Part shown: one piece after another, positions 1-9,476 of the stretch | Position numbering within the stretch: the first letter of the stretch is position 1 | Layout: each line of letters opens with the position of its first letter | NCBI GenBank assembly: GCA_051011415.1 | Contig: JBPCTY010000047.1 | Span: 1-64,000, forward strand | DNA length: 64,000 nucleotides | Origin: SZUA-442 sp051011415 | GTDB taxonomy: Bacteria; Actinomycetota; Acidimicrobiia; Spongiisociales; UBA5794 | Direction of reading: 5' to 3' | Notes under the pieces: generated by a model | Database searches by the model: none | What the model was told of the DNA's origin: nothing | Seen by the model: only the letters and a program-made list of their open reading frames with translations | Made by a program: the position numbers and the translations under genes

Positions 1-1
1 G

Positions 2-721
2 AGTCTCGGTGCGTGGTCCTCGTCCGATGTCGTGATGCACAAGGGGATCGAGGGATTCGATCACTATGGAATTGATCGGGCCTTGTGGTTTGGGCTTCCT
101 GGTCTGGCGAAGTGGTCAAAGAACGGAATGCGCGACGGATCGAGCAGTCTCATTCCGGATGGGACGGTCGGAACCTTCGACAGTATCGATGACTTCAACA
201 AGCTGGATGATGAGGCGAAGGACAACCTCCGAGCCGTGATTCTTGACCACGACAACGATCCGATCGCCCAGGTCTCATTCAGGCTTGCAGTCAAGCAACC
301 ACTCTGGTTGGAACCGGACGTTCCGAAGGGACGCAACGTCCCAGAGGGCATGACGTGGGTTCCTCTTCTCACCTTTGTACAGGTCGCCGTTGATGCAATG
401 AACGCGATGAAGGTGATCCCTGGTGAGTTCAAGTCGTTTGGACACGACTACCGGGGTGACACTGCAGCGTTCGTGCACGCTGGCTATCGATTTGATCCCG
501 TCAGCGACGAGCAGATGGCAACAGTGAACAAGACGCTGAAGCAGCTCGAGCTCGAGCGCGGTGAGCGCATCAAGCGAGCGAAGGAACTTGCAGCTGAGAT
601 GGATGAGGACGCTCCGACTCGCACCCGTGGGCCGCGGTATCTCCGCGATCGGCTCGTAGGCGACGAAGAGACCGAGCCAATGGAGGCCACCCCCGGCGAG
701 CCTGCTGGTGACTACCAGTAG
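2..721 (+). CDS. Alpha/beta-hydrolase family protein (Abhydrolase_9-like), C-terminal part
   Basis: The frame is open to the left edge, so this is the C-terminal part of a longer gene; the GTG at 32 and ATG at 35 are unlikely to be the true start. The first visible residues (S-L-G-A-W-S) fit the nucleophile elbow of an alpha/beta hydrolase. The stretch from about nt 238 to 395 (LDHDNDPIAQ, then PLWLEP, then MTWVPLLTFVQV) is the pattern I know from the actinobacterial Abhydrolase_9 family (PF10081), in which a membrane N-terminal region precedes the hydrolase. The last 60 or so residues are charged and look variable. No substrate can be inferred. The stop lies 31 bases before the proposed malQ start. 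Confidence 0.65.
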   Translation, partial: SLGAWSSSDVVMHKGIEGFDHYGIDRALWFGLPGLAKWSKNGMRDGSSSLIPDGTVGTFDSIDDFNKLDDEAKDNLRAVILDHDNDPIAQVSFRLAVKQPLWLEPDVPKGRNVPEGMTWVPLLTFVQVAVDAMNAMKVIPGEFKSFGHDYRGDTAAFVHAGYRFDPVSDEQMATVNKTLKQLELERGERIKRAKELAAEMDEDAPTRTRGPRYLRDRLVGDEETEPMEATPGEPAGDYQ

Positions 722-752
722 GCCCACCGGGTCCTTTCGACATGGAGACGTA

Positions 753-2615
753 GTGCAGTCGTCGCTGGATGATCTGGCCAACCTGGTCGGTGTGTCACGG
801 GCTTGGACCGATGCCTGGGGCCAGCCACAGGTAGTTTCGGACGAGCACCTCGGCCGAGTGGTCGAGGCGGTTATCGGACGAGAACTCGCGAGCAGCAGTG
901 ACATCGACGATGCGCTCAACGAGCTGAGTGAATCTCACATCGATGTGCCTCCGGTGATCGTGTGTTGGGATGGCGACCCGGCACCGCTGATGAACCTTCC
1001 CCAATCACACGATGTAGAGATTGCGTTTGAGGATGGAATCTCAATGTCACTTGCAGAGGTGACGCAAAGCTGGACCGTGCTTCCAGTCGGCTATCACCAG
1101 CTGATGGTCGATGGCGAGCATTCGTCTGTGGTGATGTCGGCGCCGACTGCAGCAGCCTCGCTTCCTACAGGTCTGTCTGGAGTCATCAGTCCTATCTACT
1201 CGCTCCGCTCAGACACGGACCGTGGAATAGGAACCCTGAGGGAGCTGCGCATCTTCGCCGACATGCTGAACCGCGAGGGGATTGACGTCGTTGGAACGCT
1301 GCCGCTTCTCGCCGCCTTCGCTGATGACCCGTCGCCCTACGCCCCGGCATCGAGGAGAGCGTGGAATGAAGCCTTCCTTGACGTCGATCGTGTGCCTGGC
1401 ACACATACGGCACTTGCTGCGGACGGCGCTGACGCCACCCGGGTCGACTACTCGGATGCGCACCGTCGAGTGGATTCCTGGCTCGATGACTATGTGGCGA
1501 TCGTCGCTGAGACCCCTGGCCTTATCGATGAAGTTGAAACTTTCGGCAAGGGCAATCCCGATACCGCACGGTACGCAGACTTCAGATCAGCGACCGACAG
1601 GCATGGCCGGGACTGGCGAGCATGGAGCACAGCGATCGACGTGGATCCGCATAGGCGGCTCCACCATCTCACCGCTCAATGGCTGATGGACCGTCAGATA
1701 AGGCAGCTCGATGCAGATCTTGCGTCGAGGGGTCAGCTGCTGTATCTCGATCTTCCCATCGGTTGCCACCCCGATGGCTATGACATCTGGACACAACCCG
1801 ACCTCTTCGCATCGGCTTCACTCGGTGCCCCACCCGACACGCTGTTTGTGGGAGGTCAGGATTGGGGACTGCCTGCTGTTATTCCTGCGGTGGCAAGGCT
1901 GGACGGGCATCTCCAGTTTCGGCTCGCCCTGCGGCATCAGCTCGAGGCAGGCGGACTCTTGCGCATCGACCATGCGCTCGGTTTGCACAGGTCGTGGTGG
2001 GTGCCCCACGGCATGGCAGCAAGTGAAGGCGCATACGTTGCACAGCCAACTGATGAGCTCTTTGCGGTTGTGTGCATCGAGTCCCACCGATCGGGAACGC
2101 CGGTAGTCGGGGAGAACCTGGGCACCGTGACTGCGGAGATTGAGCGTCGCCTTGATACTCATCGACTCGCTGGAATGGTCGTGGCTCCCGATGCGAGCGC
2201 TGACGTCTCGGAACGCGACGTTGTTGCCGTGTCGAGTCACGACACCCCGTCAATCGCTGCGTGGCTGGCGGGGTCGGACATTGATGACATGCGGGCCCTC
2301 GGTGTATTCGATGAAGAAAGAGAGGTCATCGAGCGAGAGCAGCGTGCGAGAGCAGTGGATGGCCTCGGACAGCGTTTTGGCTCGACCGATCCCGGCATCG
2401 TCGTTGACGGTCTCTCAGCCTGGATGGCCGCTTCGAGCGCCGCCGTCGCACTGATGACTATGGACGATCTGGTCGGTGAGCGACGACGACAGAACGTCCC
2501 AGGAACCTATCGGGAGCGACCAAACTGGACCGTCCGCCACGATTCCTCGTTGGAGTCGCTTTCGCAGAACGATGCCTTCCGTCGTTCGTTGGCCGCTGGC
2601 CGGCGATCCTCGTGA
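753..2615 (+). CDS. malQ: 4-alpha-glucanotransferase (amylomaltase, GH77)
   Basis: MalQ disproportionates alpha-1,4-glucans and feeds maltodextrins to glycogen phosphorylase. The GH77 landmarks are in order: RIDHALGLHRSWWVP with the nucleophile-type Asp406, GENLGT with Glu454, and SSHDTPS with Asp497, matching the usual RIDH, AEDLG and THDN boxes. I chose GTG 753 because GGAG at 744-747 sits 5 bases upstream and the protein then begins QSSLDDLANLVGV, as MalQ proteins do; the longer frame from GTG 708 has no ribosome-binding site and overlaps the preceding stop. It is the first gene of a malQ-glgP-glgX-glgA run. Length is 620 residues, normal for the family. Confidence 0.9.
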   Translation: MQSSLDDLANLVGVSRAWTDAWGQPQVVSDEHLGRVVEAVIGRELASSSDIDDALNELSESHIDVPPVIVCWDGDPAPLMNLPQSHDVEIAFEDGISMSLAEVTQSWTVLPVGYHQLMVDGEHSSVVMSAPTAAASLPTGLSGVISPIYSLRSDTDRGIGTLRELRIFADMLNREGIDVVGTLPLLAAFADDPSPYAPASRRAWNEAFLDVDRVPGTHTALAADGADATRVDYSDAHRRVDSWLDDYVAIVAETPGLIDEVETFGKGNPDTARYADFRSATDRHGRDWRAWSTAIDVDPHRRLHHLTAQWLMDRQIRQLDADLASRGQLLYLDLPIGCHPDGYDIWTQPDLFASASLGAPPDTLFVGGQDWGLPAVIPAVARLDGHLQFRLALRHQLEAGGLLRIDHALGLHRSWWVPHGMAASEGAYVAQPTDELFAVVCIESHRSGTPVVGENLGTVTAEIERRLDTHRLAGMVVAPDASADVSERDVVAVSSHDTPSIAAWLAGSDIDDMRALGVFDEEREVIEREQRARAVDGLGQRFGSTDPGIVVDGLSAWMAASSAAVALMTMDDLVGERRRQNVPGTYRERPNWTVRHDSSLESLSQNDAFRRSLAAGRRSS

Positions 2616-2705
2616 TGTACCCACAAATGAGAATCCGCCGCGTTCCAAGCCGCTTATAGGATTCAGTACCTCAACTCTCTTCCGGCGAATGCACAAGGAG
2701 CCGTT

Positions 2706-4679
2706 TTGGCCCGTATCACCCGATCTCAGCTTGAAGCTCTCCTTGTGCGCGCCGCATCGAACTACTCATGGACGTGGGATGTTGAAACGCAGGCGCTATT
2801 CGCACAGTTCCCTCAGGCGACGGGAGCTTCCCATCCACTTCAACGAGTGCTCTCCTTCACGGATGCCGACTACGACCGATTTCTGAGCGACGAGTCCTTC
2901 GTTGCAGCTGCCAGACAGGCGGCAGATCGTGTCCCCGTTGTCGATCCCAATCCGTCTGCAGAGATCGCCTACTTCTCGCCGGAGTTCGGGGTATCCGAGA
3001 CTCTGCCGCAGTACTCAGGCGGGCTCGGAATCCTCGCAGGTGACCACCTCAAGGCAGCGAGCGACTTGGACCTGCCACTCGTCGGTGTCGGGTTGTTCTA
3101 CAGAGACGGATTCTTCCACCAATCGATCAAGTCGAATCGTCAGCAGGAGCACTACGAGCGCGTCGATCCGTCGTCGCTCGGTCTTGAACAGATGCCTGGC
3201 ATCGTTGAGATCACGATGGACGACCGGATCGTCAAGGCAAGGATCTGGCGAGCGGACGTTGGCCGGACCAAGTTGTATCTCCTTGACACGGACGTCGAGC
3301 TCAACGACGAGCGTGGCAAGACCGTGTCAGACCGTCTCTACAGCGGCGATCGCGAGCACCGCATTCGACAGGAGCTCCTCATGGGGGTCGGCGGAGTGCG
3401 CGCCATCCGTCAACTCGGCTACGAACCGGATGTCTTCCATCTCAACGAGGGACATGCGGGATTCCTTGCGCTCGAACTCATCGGGGAACACGTGGACAAG
3501 GGTGCGTCGCTTTCCGAAGCCATTGAGGCTGTGAAACAGCGCATCGTATTCACGACTCACACGCCCGTACCAGCAGGAATTGACCGATTCCCACACGATC
3601 TGATGGACCGGTATCTCGGTGTGTGGTCGGAACGCTACGGCGTGTCGATCGACGATCTACTCGAACTTGCACACATGCCTGGGGATGACACGTTCAACAT
3701 GGCGGCGTTCTGTCTCAGGCTTGCAAGCAGGGCAAATGGTGTCTCAAAGCTTCACGGCGAGGTTTCAAGGGATATGTTCGGGGAGGTCCCCGGTGGTGAG
3801 CGCATCACTTCAGTCACCAACGGTGTCCATGCGCGCACTTGGATCGCACCCGATCTGCAAAGGGAGCTTGATGCGACAATCGGGTCGCAGTGGGATCGTG
3901 GCGGCGAGGGTTCGTGGGATGGCGTGGATCTCATTGACGACGACGCCTTGAGATCGATCCGGAGGGCCGGTCGCTCAGCGCTGATCGACCTTGTGACAGC
4001 CCGGATGGGACCGCAGCATCGACTCGACCCTGATGTGCTCACAATTGGTTTCGCACGTCGGTTTGCGACCTACAAGCGCGCGGATCTTCTCCTCAGAGAG
4101 GTTGAGCGCCTCAACGAACTGATCGCAGACGACCAACGGCCGATCCAGTTCGTGTTTGCAGGCAAAGCGCACCCTGCCGATGAGCCGGGGAAAGAGCTTC
4201 TGAGCCACGTACTTGAGTACGCACACTCTTCCTCGGCAAATGGACGATTTGTGTTTGTGCCCGACTACGAGATGGCAGTTGCTCGTGCGATGTATGCCGG
4301 ATGCGATGTGTGGCTGAACAACCCAATCCGACCGAACGAGGCCTGCGGGACGAGCGGTGAAAAGTCGGCCCAGAATGGTGGTCTCAACTTCTCCGTTCTG
4401 GACGGCTGGTGGGACGAGTCCTTCGACGGTGAAAACGGCTGGGAGATCAAGACGTCCGATGCCGAGAGCAGTTCCGAGCGGGATGCAGAGGAGGCCGACG
4501 GTCTCATGACCGTGCTGTCGACCGACATCGTTCCCCTCTTCTACCAGGACGACGTGGCACCTAGTGCGGCTTGGCTGACCAAGATGCGGCACAACTGGAA
4601 GTCACTTGGGCCGTTCGTTTCCGCTCGTCGTATGGTCGGTGAATACGACGCTCGTCTGTACCGACCCCACGAGCGGTGA
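2706..4679 (+). CDS. glgP: Glycogen/alpha-glucan phosphorylase (GT35, short type)
   Basis: This enzyme releases glucose-1-phosphate from glycogen using inorganic phosphate and PLP. Recognisable blocks are PEFGVSETLPQYSGGLGILAGD near residue 90, HLNEGHAGFLALE, TSVTNGVHARTW, GFARRFATYKRADLL and the PLP site CGTSGEKSAQNGGLN with Lys553. At 657 residues it belongs to the shorter alpha-glucan phosphorylase branch rather than the 800-residue E. coli type. The start is TTG 2706, supported by AAGGAG at 2695-2700 five bases upstream. Its stop overlaps the glgX start in a GTGA, so the two are translationally coupled. It follows malQ after 90 bases. Confidence 0.92.
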   Translation: MARITRSQLEALLVRAASNYSWTWDVETQALFAQFPQATGASHPLQRVLSFTDADYDRFLSDESFVAAARQAADRVPVVDPNPSAEIAYFSPEFGVSETLPQYSGGLGILAGDHLKAASDLDLPLVGVGLFYRDGFFHQSIKSNRQQEHYERVDPSSLGLEQMPGIVEITMDDRIVKARIWRADVGRTKLYLLDTDVELNDERGKTVSDRLYSGDREHRIRQELLMGVGGVRAIRQLGYEPDVFHLNEGHAGFLALELIGEHVDKGASLSEAIEAVKQRIVFTTHTPVPAGIDRFPHDLMDRYLGVWSERYGVSIDDLLELAHMPGDDTFNMAAFCLRLASRANGVSKLHGEVSRDMFGEVPGGERITSVTNGVHARTWIAPDLQRELDATIGSQWDRGGEGSWDGVDLIDDDALRSIRRAGRSALIDLVTARMGPQHRLDPDVLTIGFARRFATYKRADLLLREVERLNELIADDQRPIQFVFAGKAHPADEPGKELLSHVLEYAHSSSANGRFVFVPDYEMAVARAMYAGCDVWLNNPIRPNEACGTSGEKSAQNGGLNFSVLDGWWDESFDGENGWEIKTSDAESSSERDAEEADGLMTVLSTDIVPLFYQDDVAPSAAWLTKMRHNWKSLGPFVSARRMVGEYDARLYRPHER

Positions 4680-6784
4680 GCAAGACCATCTCACCCGGAT
4701 CCGCATCCGAACTCGGAGCGACCTTCGACGGCGACGGAACCAACTTTGCGTTGTTCAGCCGCAACGGCTCGGCGGTGGACCTCTGTCTGTTCGACGAGCA
4801 TGGTGTGGAATCCCGGATCCGGTTGCCCAACCGAACTGCCGATGTGTACCACGGGTACGTGATGGGGATCACTCCCGGGCAACGCTACGGGTTCAGAGTG
4901 CACGGCGAGTGGGATCCAGCCGCCGGCCATCTGTTCAACTCCAACAATCTGCTGATCGATCCATACGCACGGGCAATCGATGGCACGATCGATTGGTCTG
5001 CACCGGTCTTTGCATATGAGGCGGGCAACGTGATGCAGATGAGCGAGTTTGACGACGCGGCCGCAAAACCCAAGGCCGTCGTTGTCGACGATGCCTTTGA
5101 TTGGGGCGACTCATCGTCACCCAAACGGAGGCTCTCGGAATCGATCCTGTACGAGACGCACGTAAAGGGCCTCACAAAGCTGCATCCAGAAGTTCCAAAT
5201 GAGCTGCGCGGGACATACGCCGGCATGGCGTGCGAACCAGTCATTCAGCACCTCGTTGAGCTCGGGGTGACTGCTGTACAGCTGATGCCGGTCCAGCATC
5301 ACGTCAGCGAACATGACCTCATTGCCAAGGGGTTGACGAACTACTGGGGCTACAGCACGATTGGCTTCTTCGCACCACACGGTGCGTATGCGGCGACGGG
5401 AACGAGCGGTCAACAGGTCGCCGAGTTCAAGGGTCTGGTGAAGGCCCTCCACGATGCGGATATCGAGGTGATCCTCGACGTTGTCTACAACCACACTGGT
5501 GAGAGCGGACCTGCTGGCCCGGCACTGAGCTTTCGAGGCATCGACAACCTGTCGTACTACCGGACTGACCCCGCACGCCCACACCAGTACGTCGATTACA
5601 CAGGCACCGGCAACACGCTGAATGCAAGCAATGGCGTGGTGCGTCAGATGATCGTCGACAGCCTTCGCTATTGGATCACCCACATGCGGGTAGATGGATT
5701 CAGGTTCGATCTCGCCGTCGCCCTGGCCAGGGACCCTCATGACTTCACTCAGGCCGCCGAGTTCTTCGATCGGCTGCGCCGAGACCCCGTGATCAGCACA
5801 GCTCGCCTGATCGCAGAGCCATGGGATACAGGTCCCAACGGATACCAGGTTGGCGGCTTCCCTCCACCTTGGAGCGAGCTCAACGGCGAGTACCGCGACG
5901 ATGTCCGAGAGTTCTGGCGCGGCGATGACGGTGCCCTTGGCAATTTCGCCTCCCGGTTCACAGGGTCCTCAGACATCTACTCACCGGGTGGTCGATACCC
6001 AGAGTCATCAATCAACTTTGTGACATCTCACGACGGGTTCACACTGAAGGACCTTGTGAGCTACAACGAGAAGCACAACGATGCCAACGGTGAGGACAAC
6101 AGAGACGGCGACGGACACAACCGTTCATGGAACTCTGGTGCTGAGGGAGCGACCGAGGACCAAGAGGTGATGAACCTGCGAAAACGGCGATCACGATCGA
6201 TCCTCACGACGTTGTTGCTTTCTCAAGGAGTGCCGATGATCGGTGGCGGCGACGAGATCGGGCGGACTCAACACGGGAACAACAATGCATATTGCCAGGA
6301 CAACGACATCTCTTGGTATCAGTGGGAAGATGTTGAGGACGATCTCCTTGCGTACACCCGCGAGCTGATCCGGATCCGATCCGAGCATCCGGTCTTCCGA
6401 CACACGGCCTGGTTCAACGGACGAGGGGATCGGGACCGGCAAGAGATCGCTTGGTTCCGGAACGACGGAAAGGTCATGACCGAACCCGACTGGAGGAAGG
6501 GCTTTGCCAAGTCACTCGGCGTGTACATCAACGGAGATGCGATCGCTTCGATCGATGACCAAGGCAACTGGACGCACGACGACAGCTTCCTCATCTTGTT
6601 CAACGCACACTCCGCCCCGGTACGGTTCGTCATGCCCGATACCTTCGTCCACCACAAATGGCAGGTCGTTCTCTACTCGGCAACTGGCCTGAGCGACGCC
6701 CTGCCGACGACCTCTCCAGAACAAGGTGATGTCGCTGGGTGGTCAGTGGCCGTGCTGAAGCGCGAGCAGGAGGCAGTCTCGTGA
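4676..6784 (+). CDS. glgX: Glycogen debranching enzyme GlgX (isoamylase-type, GH13_11)
   Basis: GlgX hydrolyses alpha-1,6 branches of limit dextrin after phosphorylase has shortened the outer chains. The N-terminal CBM48-like region (GATFDGDGTNFALFSRNGSA) is followed by the GH13 barrel: DVVYNHTGE, VDGFRFDLAVAL with nucleophile Asp345, LIAEPWDTGP with acid/base Glu381, and FVTSHDGFTL with Asp453. The TSHDGFTLKDLVSYNEKHN stretch is characteristic of GlgX/TreX. At 702 residues it is full length. GTG 4676 overlaps the glgP stop and the gene's own stop overlaps the glgA start, so glgP, glgX and glgA form one coupled set. All catalytic residues are present. Confidence 0.93.
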   Translation: MSKTISPGSASELGATFDGDGTNFALFSRNGSAVDLCLFDEHGVESRIRLPNRTADVYHGYVMGITPGQRYGFRVHGEWDPAAGHLFNSNNLLIDPYARAIDGTIDWSAPVFAYEAGNVMQMSEFDDAAAKPKAVVVDDAFDWGDSSSPKRRLSESILYETHVKGLTKLHPEVPNELRGTYAGMACEPVIQHLVELGVTAVQLMPVQHHVSEHDLIAKGLTNYWGYSTIGFFAPHGAYAATGTSGQQVAEFKGLVKALHDADIEVILDVVYNHTGESGPAGPALSFRGIDNLSYYRTDPARPHQYVDYTGTGNTLNASNGVVRQMIVDSLRYWITHMRVDGFRFDLAVALARDPHDFTQAAEFFDRLRRDPVISTARLIAEPWDTGPNGYQVGGFPPPWSELNGEYRDDVREFWRGDDGALGNFASRFTGSSDIYSPGGRYPESSINFVTSHDGFTLKDLVSYNEKHNDANGEDNRDGDGHNRSWNSGAEGATEDQEVMNLRKRRSRSILTTLLLSQGVPMIGGGDEIGRTQHGNNNAYCQDNDISWYQWEDVEDDLLAYTRELIRIRSEHPVFRHTAWFNGRGDRDRQEIAWFRNDGKVMTEPDWRKGFAKSLGVYINGDAIASIDDQGNWTHDDSFLILFNAHSAPVRFVMPDTFVHHKWQVVLYSATGLSDALPTTSPEQGDVAGWSVAVLKREQEAVS

Positions 6785-8160
6785 AGGTGCTGTTCGCCAC
6801 TGCGGAGCTGACGCCGCTGGTCTCCGTTGGTGGGCTGGCAGAGGCCAGTAGCGGAGTCGTGAAAGCGCTTCGCGAACTCGGTACCGACGTTGAGGTCGTG
6901 ATCCCGGACTATGAAGGGTTCGTACTCAAAGAGGAGAATTCACTGGACCTCTATGTACCAACCTGGGCGTCGCCGGCGTCTGCTCGCAGCGGGTTCGCAG
7001 AAGGGTTTGGTGAGGTCACGGCGATCGACGTACCGGGCATCAAGCGACCGAACCCATATGTTGACGACACTGGAATGGGATGGCCGGACAACGCAGATCG
7101 GTTCTTTGCCTTCTCCGCAGCCGTTGCCGCGCTTGCCGACGTTCGCAAGCCGGATGTTGTGCACCTGAACGACTGGCACACGGCGGCGGTGCTTGGCCTG
7201 ATGAACGGCGCCACGCCAACGGTGCTGACAATCCACACGCTTGGCCATCAGGGTTGGACATCGGCAGGATGGCTCGATCGCCTCGAGCCATCAGACGCAT
7301 TCGAACGGCACAGCGGCACCAACCCGCTCGCCGGCGCCATCGCACTTGCCGATGCGGTCGTTGCCGTGAGCCCGAACTACGCCAACGAAATCCGCACCCC
7401 GCAGGGGGGCGAAGGTCTTGACAAGCTTCTCAACGGAATCGGTGATCGCCTCGTGGGAATCCGGAACGGGATCGACACCACGGTCTGGGATCCGATGACC
7501 GACGATGCCATCCCTGCCATGTACTCGGCTGATGATTCGTCTGGCAAGGAAACCGCTCGCTCGCGGCTCATCGCAGAGCTGGGATGGGAGGACGACGGAT
7601 CGCCGATCATCGGCATGGTGACGAGGCTGGTTGATCAGAAGGGAGTCGAGTTTGCGCTCGAGTGTGCTGAGTTTGCACGAGGCGTCCCCTTCAAGCTGGT
7701 TGTTCTTGGATCGGGTGATCAGTGGCGTGCGGATTGGGCGAGACACGAGGCAGCCAACCAGCCCGATCGCATCTGGTTCCATGACGGCTTCGATCCGGCA
7801 CTCGCACATCGCATCTTCGCCGGAGCGGACCTCCTGCTCATGCCAAGCCGGTTTGAGCCTTGCGGGTTGGCGCAGATGCAGGCGATGGCCTACGGGACGA
7901 TTCCCATCGTCGCTCCGGTTGGGGGACTCGTCGACACGGTGCGAGACGCAGACAGTGATCGGAAGGCTGGCACCGGATTCATCATGGATCGAGTCGATAC
8001 TGCAAGTACCGCGGACGCAATCCACCGGGCGGTACGTGCGTGGAAGCAACCGAGGCGGAGGGCTGCGATCCAGCGGAGAGGCATGGAAATCGACTGGTCG
8101 TGGCGCGAGCCAAGCCAGCAATACCTCGCCTTGTACGACGAGGTACTCAGCCGTAACTGA
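6781..8160 (+). CDS. glgA: Glycogen/starch synthase (GT5) with altered nucleotide-sugar motif
   Basis: The product should extend alpha-1,4-glucan from a nucleotide sugar, normally ADP-glucose made by GlgC. I chose GTG 6781, which overlaps the glgX stop, because the protein then starts VKVLFATAELTPL like known GlgA. The C-terminal GT domain has GMVTRLVDQKG, PSRFEPCGLAQMQAMAYGTIP and GGLVDTV. The N-terminal motif reads S-V-G-G-L-A-E where E. coli has K15-T-G-G-L-A-D; residue 15 is Ser. Lys15 is a known ADP-glucose contact, so activity or donor choice may differ. The gene ends inside the convergent glgC gene (14-base overlap). Length is 459 residues. Confidence 0.88.
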   Translation: MKVLFATAELTPLVSVGGLAEASSGVVKALRELGTDVEVVIPDYEGFVLKEENSLDLYVPTWASPASARSGFAEGFGEVTAIDVPGIKRPNPYVDDTGMGWPDNADRFFAFSAAVAALADVRKPDVVHLNDWHTAAVLGLMNGATPTVLTIHTLGHQGWTSAGWLDRLEPSDAFERHSGTNPLAGAIALADAVVAVSPNYANEIRTPQGGEGLDKLLNGIGDRLVGIRNGIDTTVWDPMTDDAIPAMYSADDSSGKETARSRLIAELGWEDDGSPIIGMVTRLVDQKGVEFALECAEFARGVPFKLVVLGSGDQWRADWARHEAANQPDRIWFHDGFDPALAHRIFAGADLLLMPSRFEPCGLAQMQAMAYGTIPIVAPVGGLVDTVRDADSDRKAGTGFIMDRVDTASTADAIHRAVRAWKQPRRRAAIQRRGMEIDWSWREPSQQYLALYDEVLSRN

Positions 8161-9400
8161 TCTCGGTTCCCTTTTGGACAGCGATCACTCCGCCATCCGA
8201 GACGGTGAACTCTTCTCGGTCCCTGTCAATGTCTTCGCCGATGATCCGGTTTCGCGGGACGATGATCGACTTGTCGAGGATGGTGTTTCTCACGACGGCA
8301 CCCGAGCTGATGACAACGTCATCGAACAGGATCGAGTTCTCGACGACCGCACCGGGTTCGATCCGGACATTTGGGGAGATCACCGAATGCTCGACGGTTG
8401 CCCCAGTGATGATCGCACCCGGCGACACCATCGAGTTGGCAACCTTGCCGGCCCCGTACTCGCCGTGCCCAACAATCTTTGCGGGTGGCAGCGTCATCGG
8501 GTGGGATGTGTGCACGGGCCAACGGTGGTTGTACAGGTTGAAGATTGGGTGGGGATCGACGAGATCCATATTGGCTTCGTAGTAGGAGTCGAGCGTCCCG
8601 ACATCACGCCAATAGTGTCGATCCCGGGGTGTTTCCCCCGGAACCTCGTTCTCTGAGAAGTCGTACACATGGGCTTCGCCCGATTTCACAAGGGCGGGGA
8701 TGATGTCGCCTCCCAGATCCCGACTGGACTGTGCCGATGCCGCATCTGCGTTGAGGATGTCGACAAGCACATCTGTTGTGAAGACGTAGTTCCCCATCGA
8801 GACGAGGGCTGAATCCGGGTCATCTGCAAGACCCGGAGGGTTCTCAGGCTTCTCGACGAACTCGTTGATGCGGGTCGATTCAGCATGTTTGTCGATTACG
8901 CCGAACTCCCGAGCTTGATCCAGTGGTGCTCGTATCGCAGCCACGGTGACTCCCGCTCCGCTGTCGAGATGGGCCTGGAGCATTTGGTTGGGATCCATGC
9001 GATAGATGTGATCGGCACCGAACACAAAGATGTAGTCCGGTCGCTCGTCACGAACCAGGTTCATGTTCTGGAAGATCGCATCCGCCGACCCTTCGAACCA
9101 TTGGGGTCCCAGCCGCATTTGTGCAGGAACGGTTGTCACGTAGTTGCCAAGGACTGTCGACATGCGCCACGTGCGAGAGATGTGCACATCGAGGCTGTGG
9201 CTCTTGTACTGGGTGAGAACGACGATCCGTCGATACCCTCCGTTCACAAGGTTCGACAGGGCGAAGTCGATCAGCCTGTATTGGCCTCCGTGTGGCACGG
9301 CAGGCTTTGCCCTCACAGCCGTAAGTGGCATGAGTCGCTTGCCCATGCCGCCGGCAAGAACGATGGAAAGAACGCGGGCCTCTCTGGAAATTCGTCTCAT
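8147..9400 (-). CDS. glgC: Glucose-1-phosphate adenylyltransferase
   Basis: GlgC makes ADP-glucose from glucose-1-phosphate and ATP, the committed step of glycogen synthesis. The N-terminal nucleotidyltransferase signature IVLAGGMGKRLMPLT with RAKPAVPHGG is intact, followed by FGADHIYRMD, EFVEKPENP and GNYVFTTDVL. The last third carries left-handed beta-helix type repeats (GAIITGATVEHSVISPNVRI, GAVVENSILFDDV). Length is 417 residues, normal for bacterial GlgC. The start ATG at 9400 lies 6 bases after a GAGAAT box (9407-9412 on the reverse strand), so the mRNA is probably leaderless. It is divergent from glgB and convergent with glgA. Confidence 0.94.
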   Translation of the reverse strand: MRRISREARVLSIVLAGGMGKRLMPLTAVRAKPAVPHGGQYRLIDFALSNLVNGGYRRIVVLTQYKSHSLDVHISRTWRMSTVLGNYVTTVPAQMRLGPQWFEGSADAIFQNMNLVRDERPDYIFVFGADHIYRMDPNQMLQAHLDSGAGVTVAAIRAPLDQAREFGVIDKHAESTRINEFVEKPENPPGLADDPDSALVSMGNYVFTTDVLVDILNADAASAQSSRDLGGDIIPALVKSGEAHVYDFSENEVPGETPRDRHYWRDVGTLDSYYEANMDLVDPHPIFNLYNHRWPVHTSHPMTLPPAKIVGHGEYGAGKVANSMVSPGAIITGATVEHSVISPNVRIEPGAVVENSILFDDVVISSGAVVRNTILDKSIIVPRNRIIGEDIDRDREEFTVSDGGVIAVQKGTEISYG

Positions 9401-9476
9401 GGCGGAATTCTCGCATACTCAGGACCGACCCCGCCGCGGTTCGCTGGACCAGCGGACATCGATGTAGGTTGACCCT
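9401..9476. promoter_or_regulatory. Divergent glgC / glgB promoter region
   Basis: The 76 bases between the two starts hold a -10 box for each gene. GAGAAT (reverse strand, 9412-9407) ends 6 bases before the glgC ATG, and TAGGTT (9465-9470) ends 6 bases before the glgB GTG. Both spacings fit leaderless transcripts. No Shine-Dalgarno sequence is seen for either gene. Confidence 0.6.

Noticed and set aside
2902..3534. Forward frame of 210 codons inside glgP
   Set aside because: It is rich in Ser, Arg and Thr, out of frame with a gene carrying all phosphorylase motifs.
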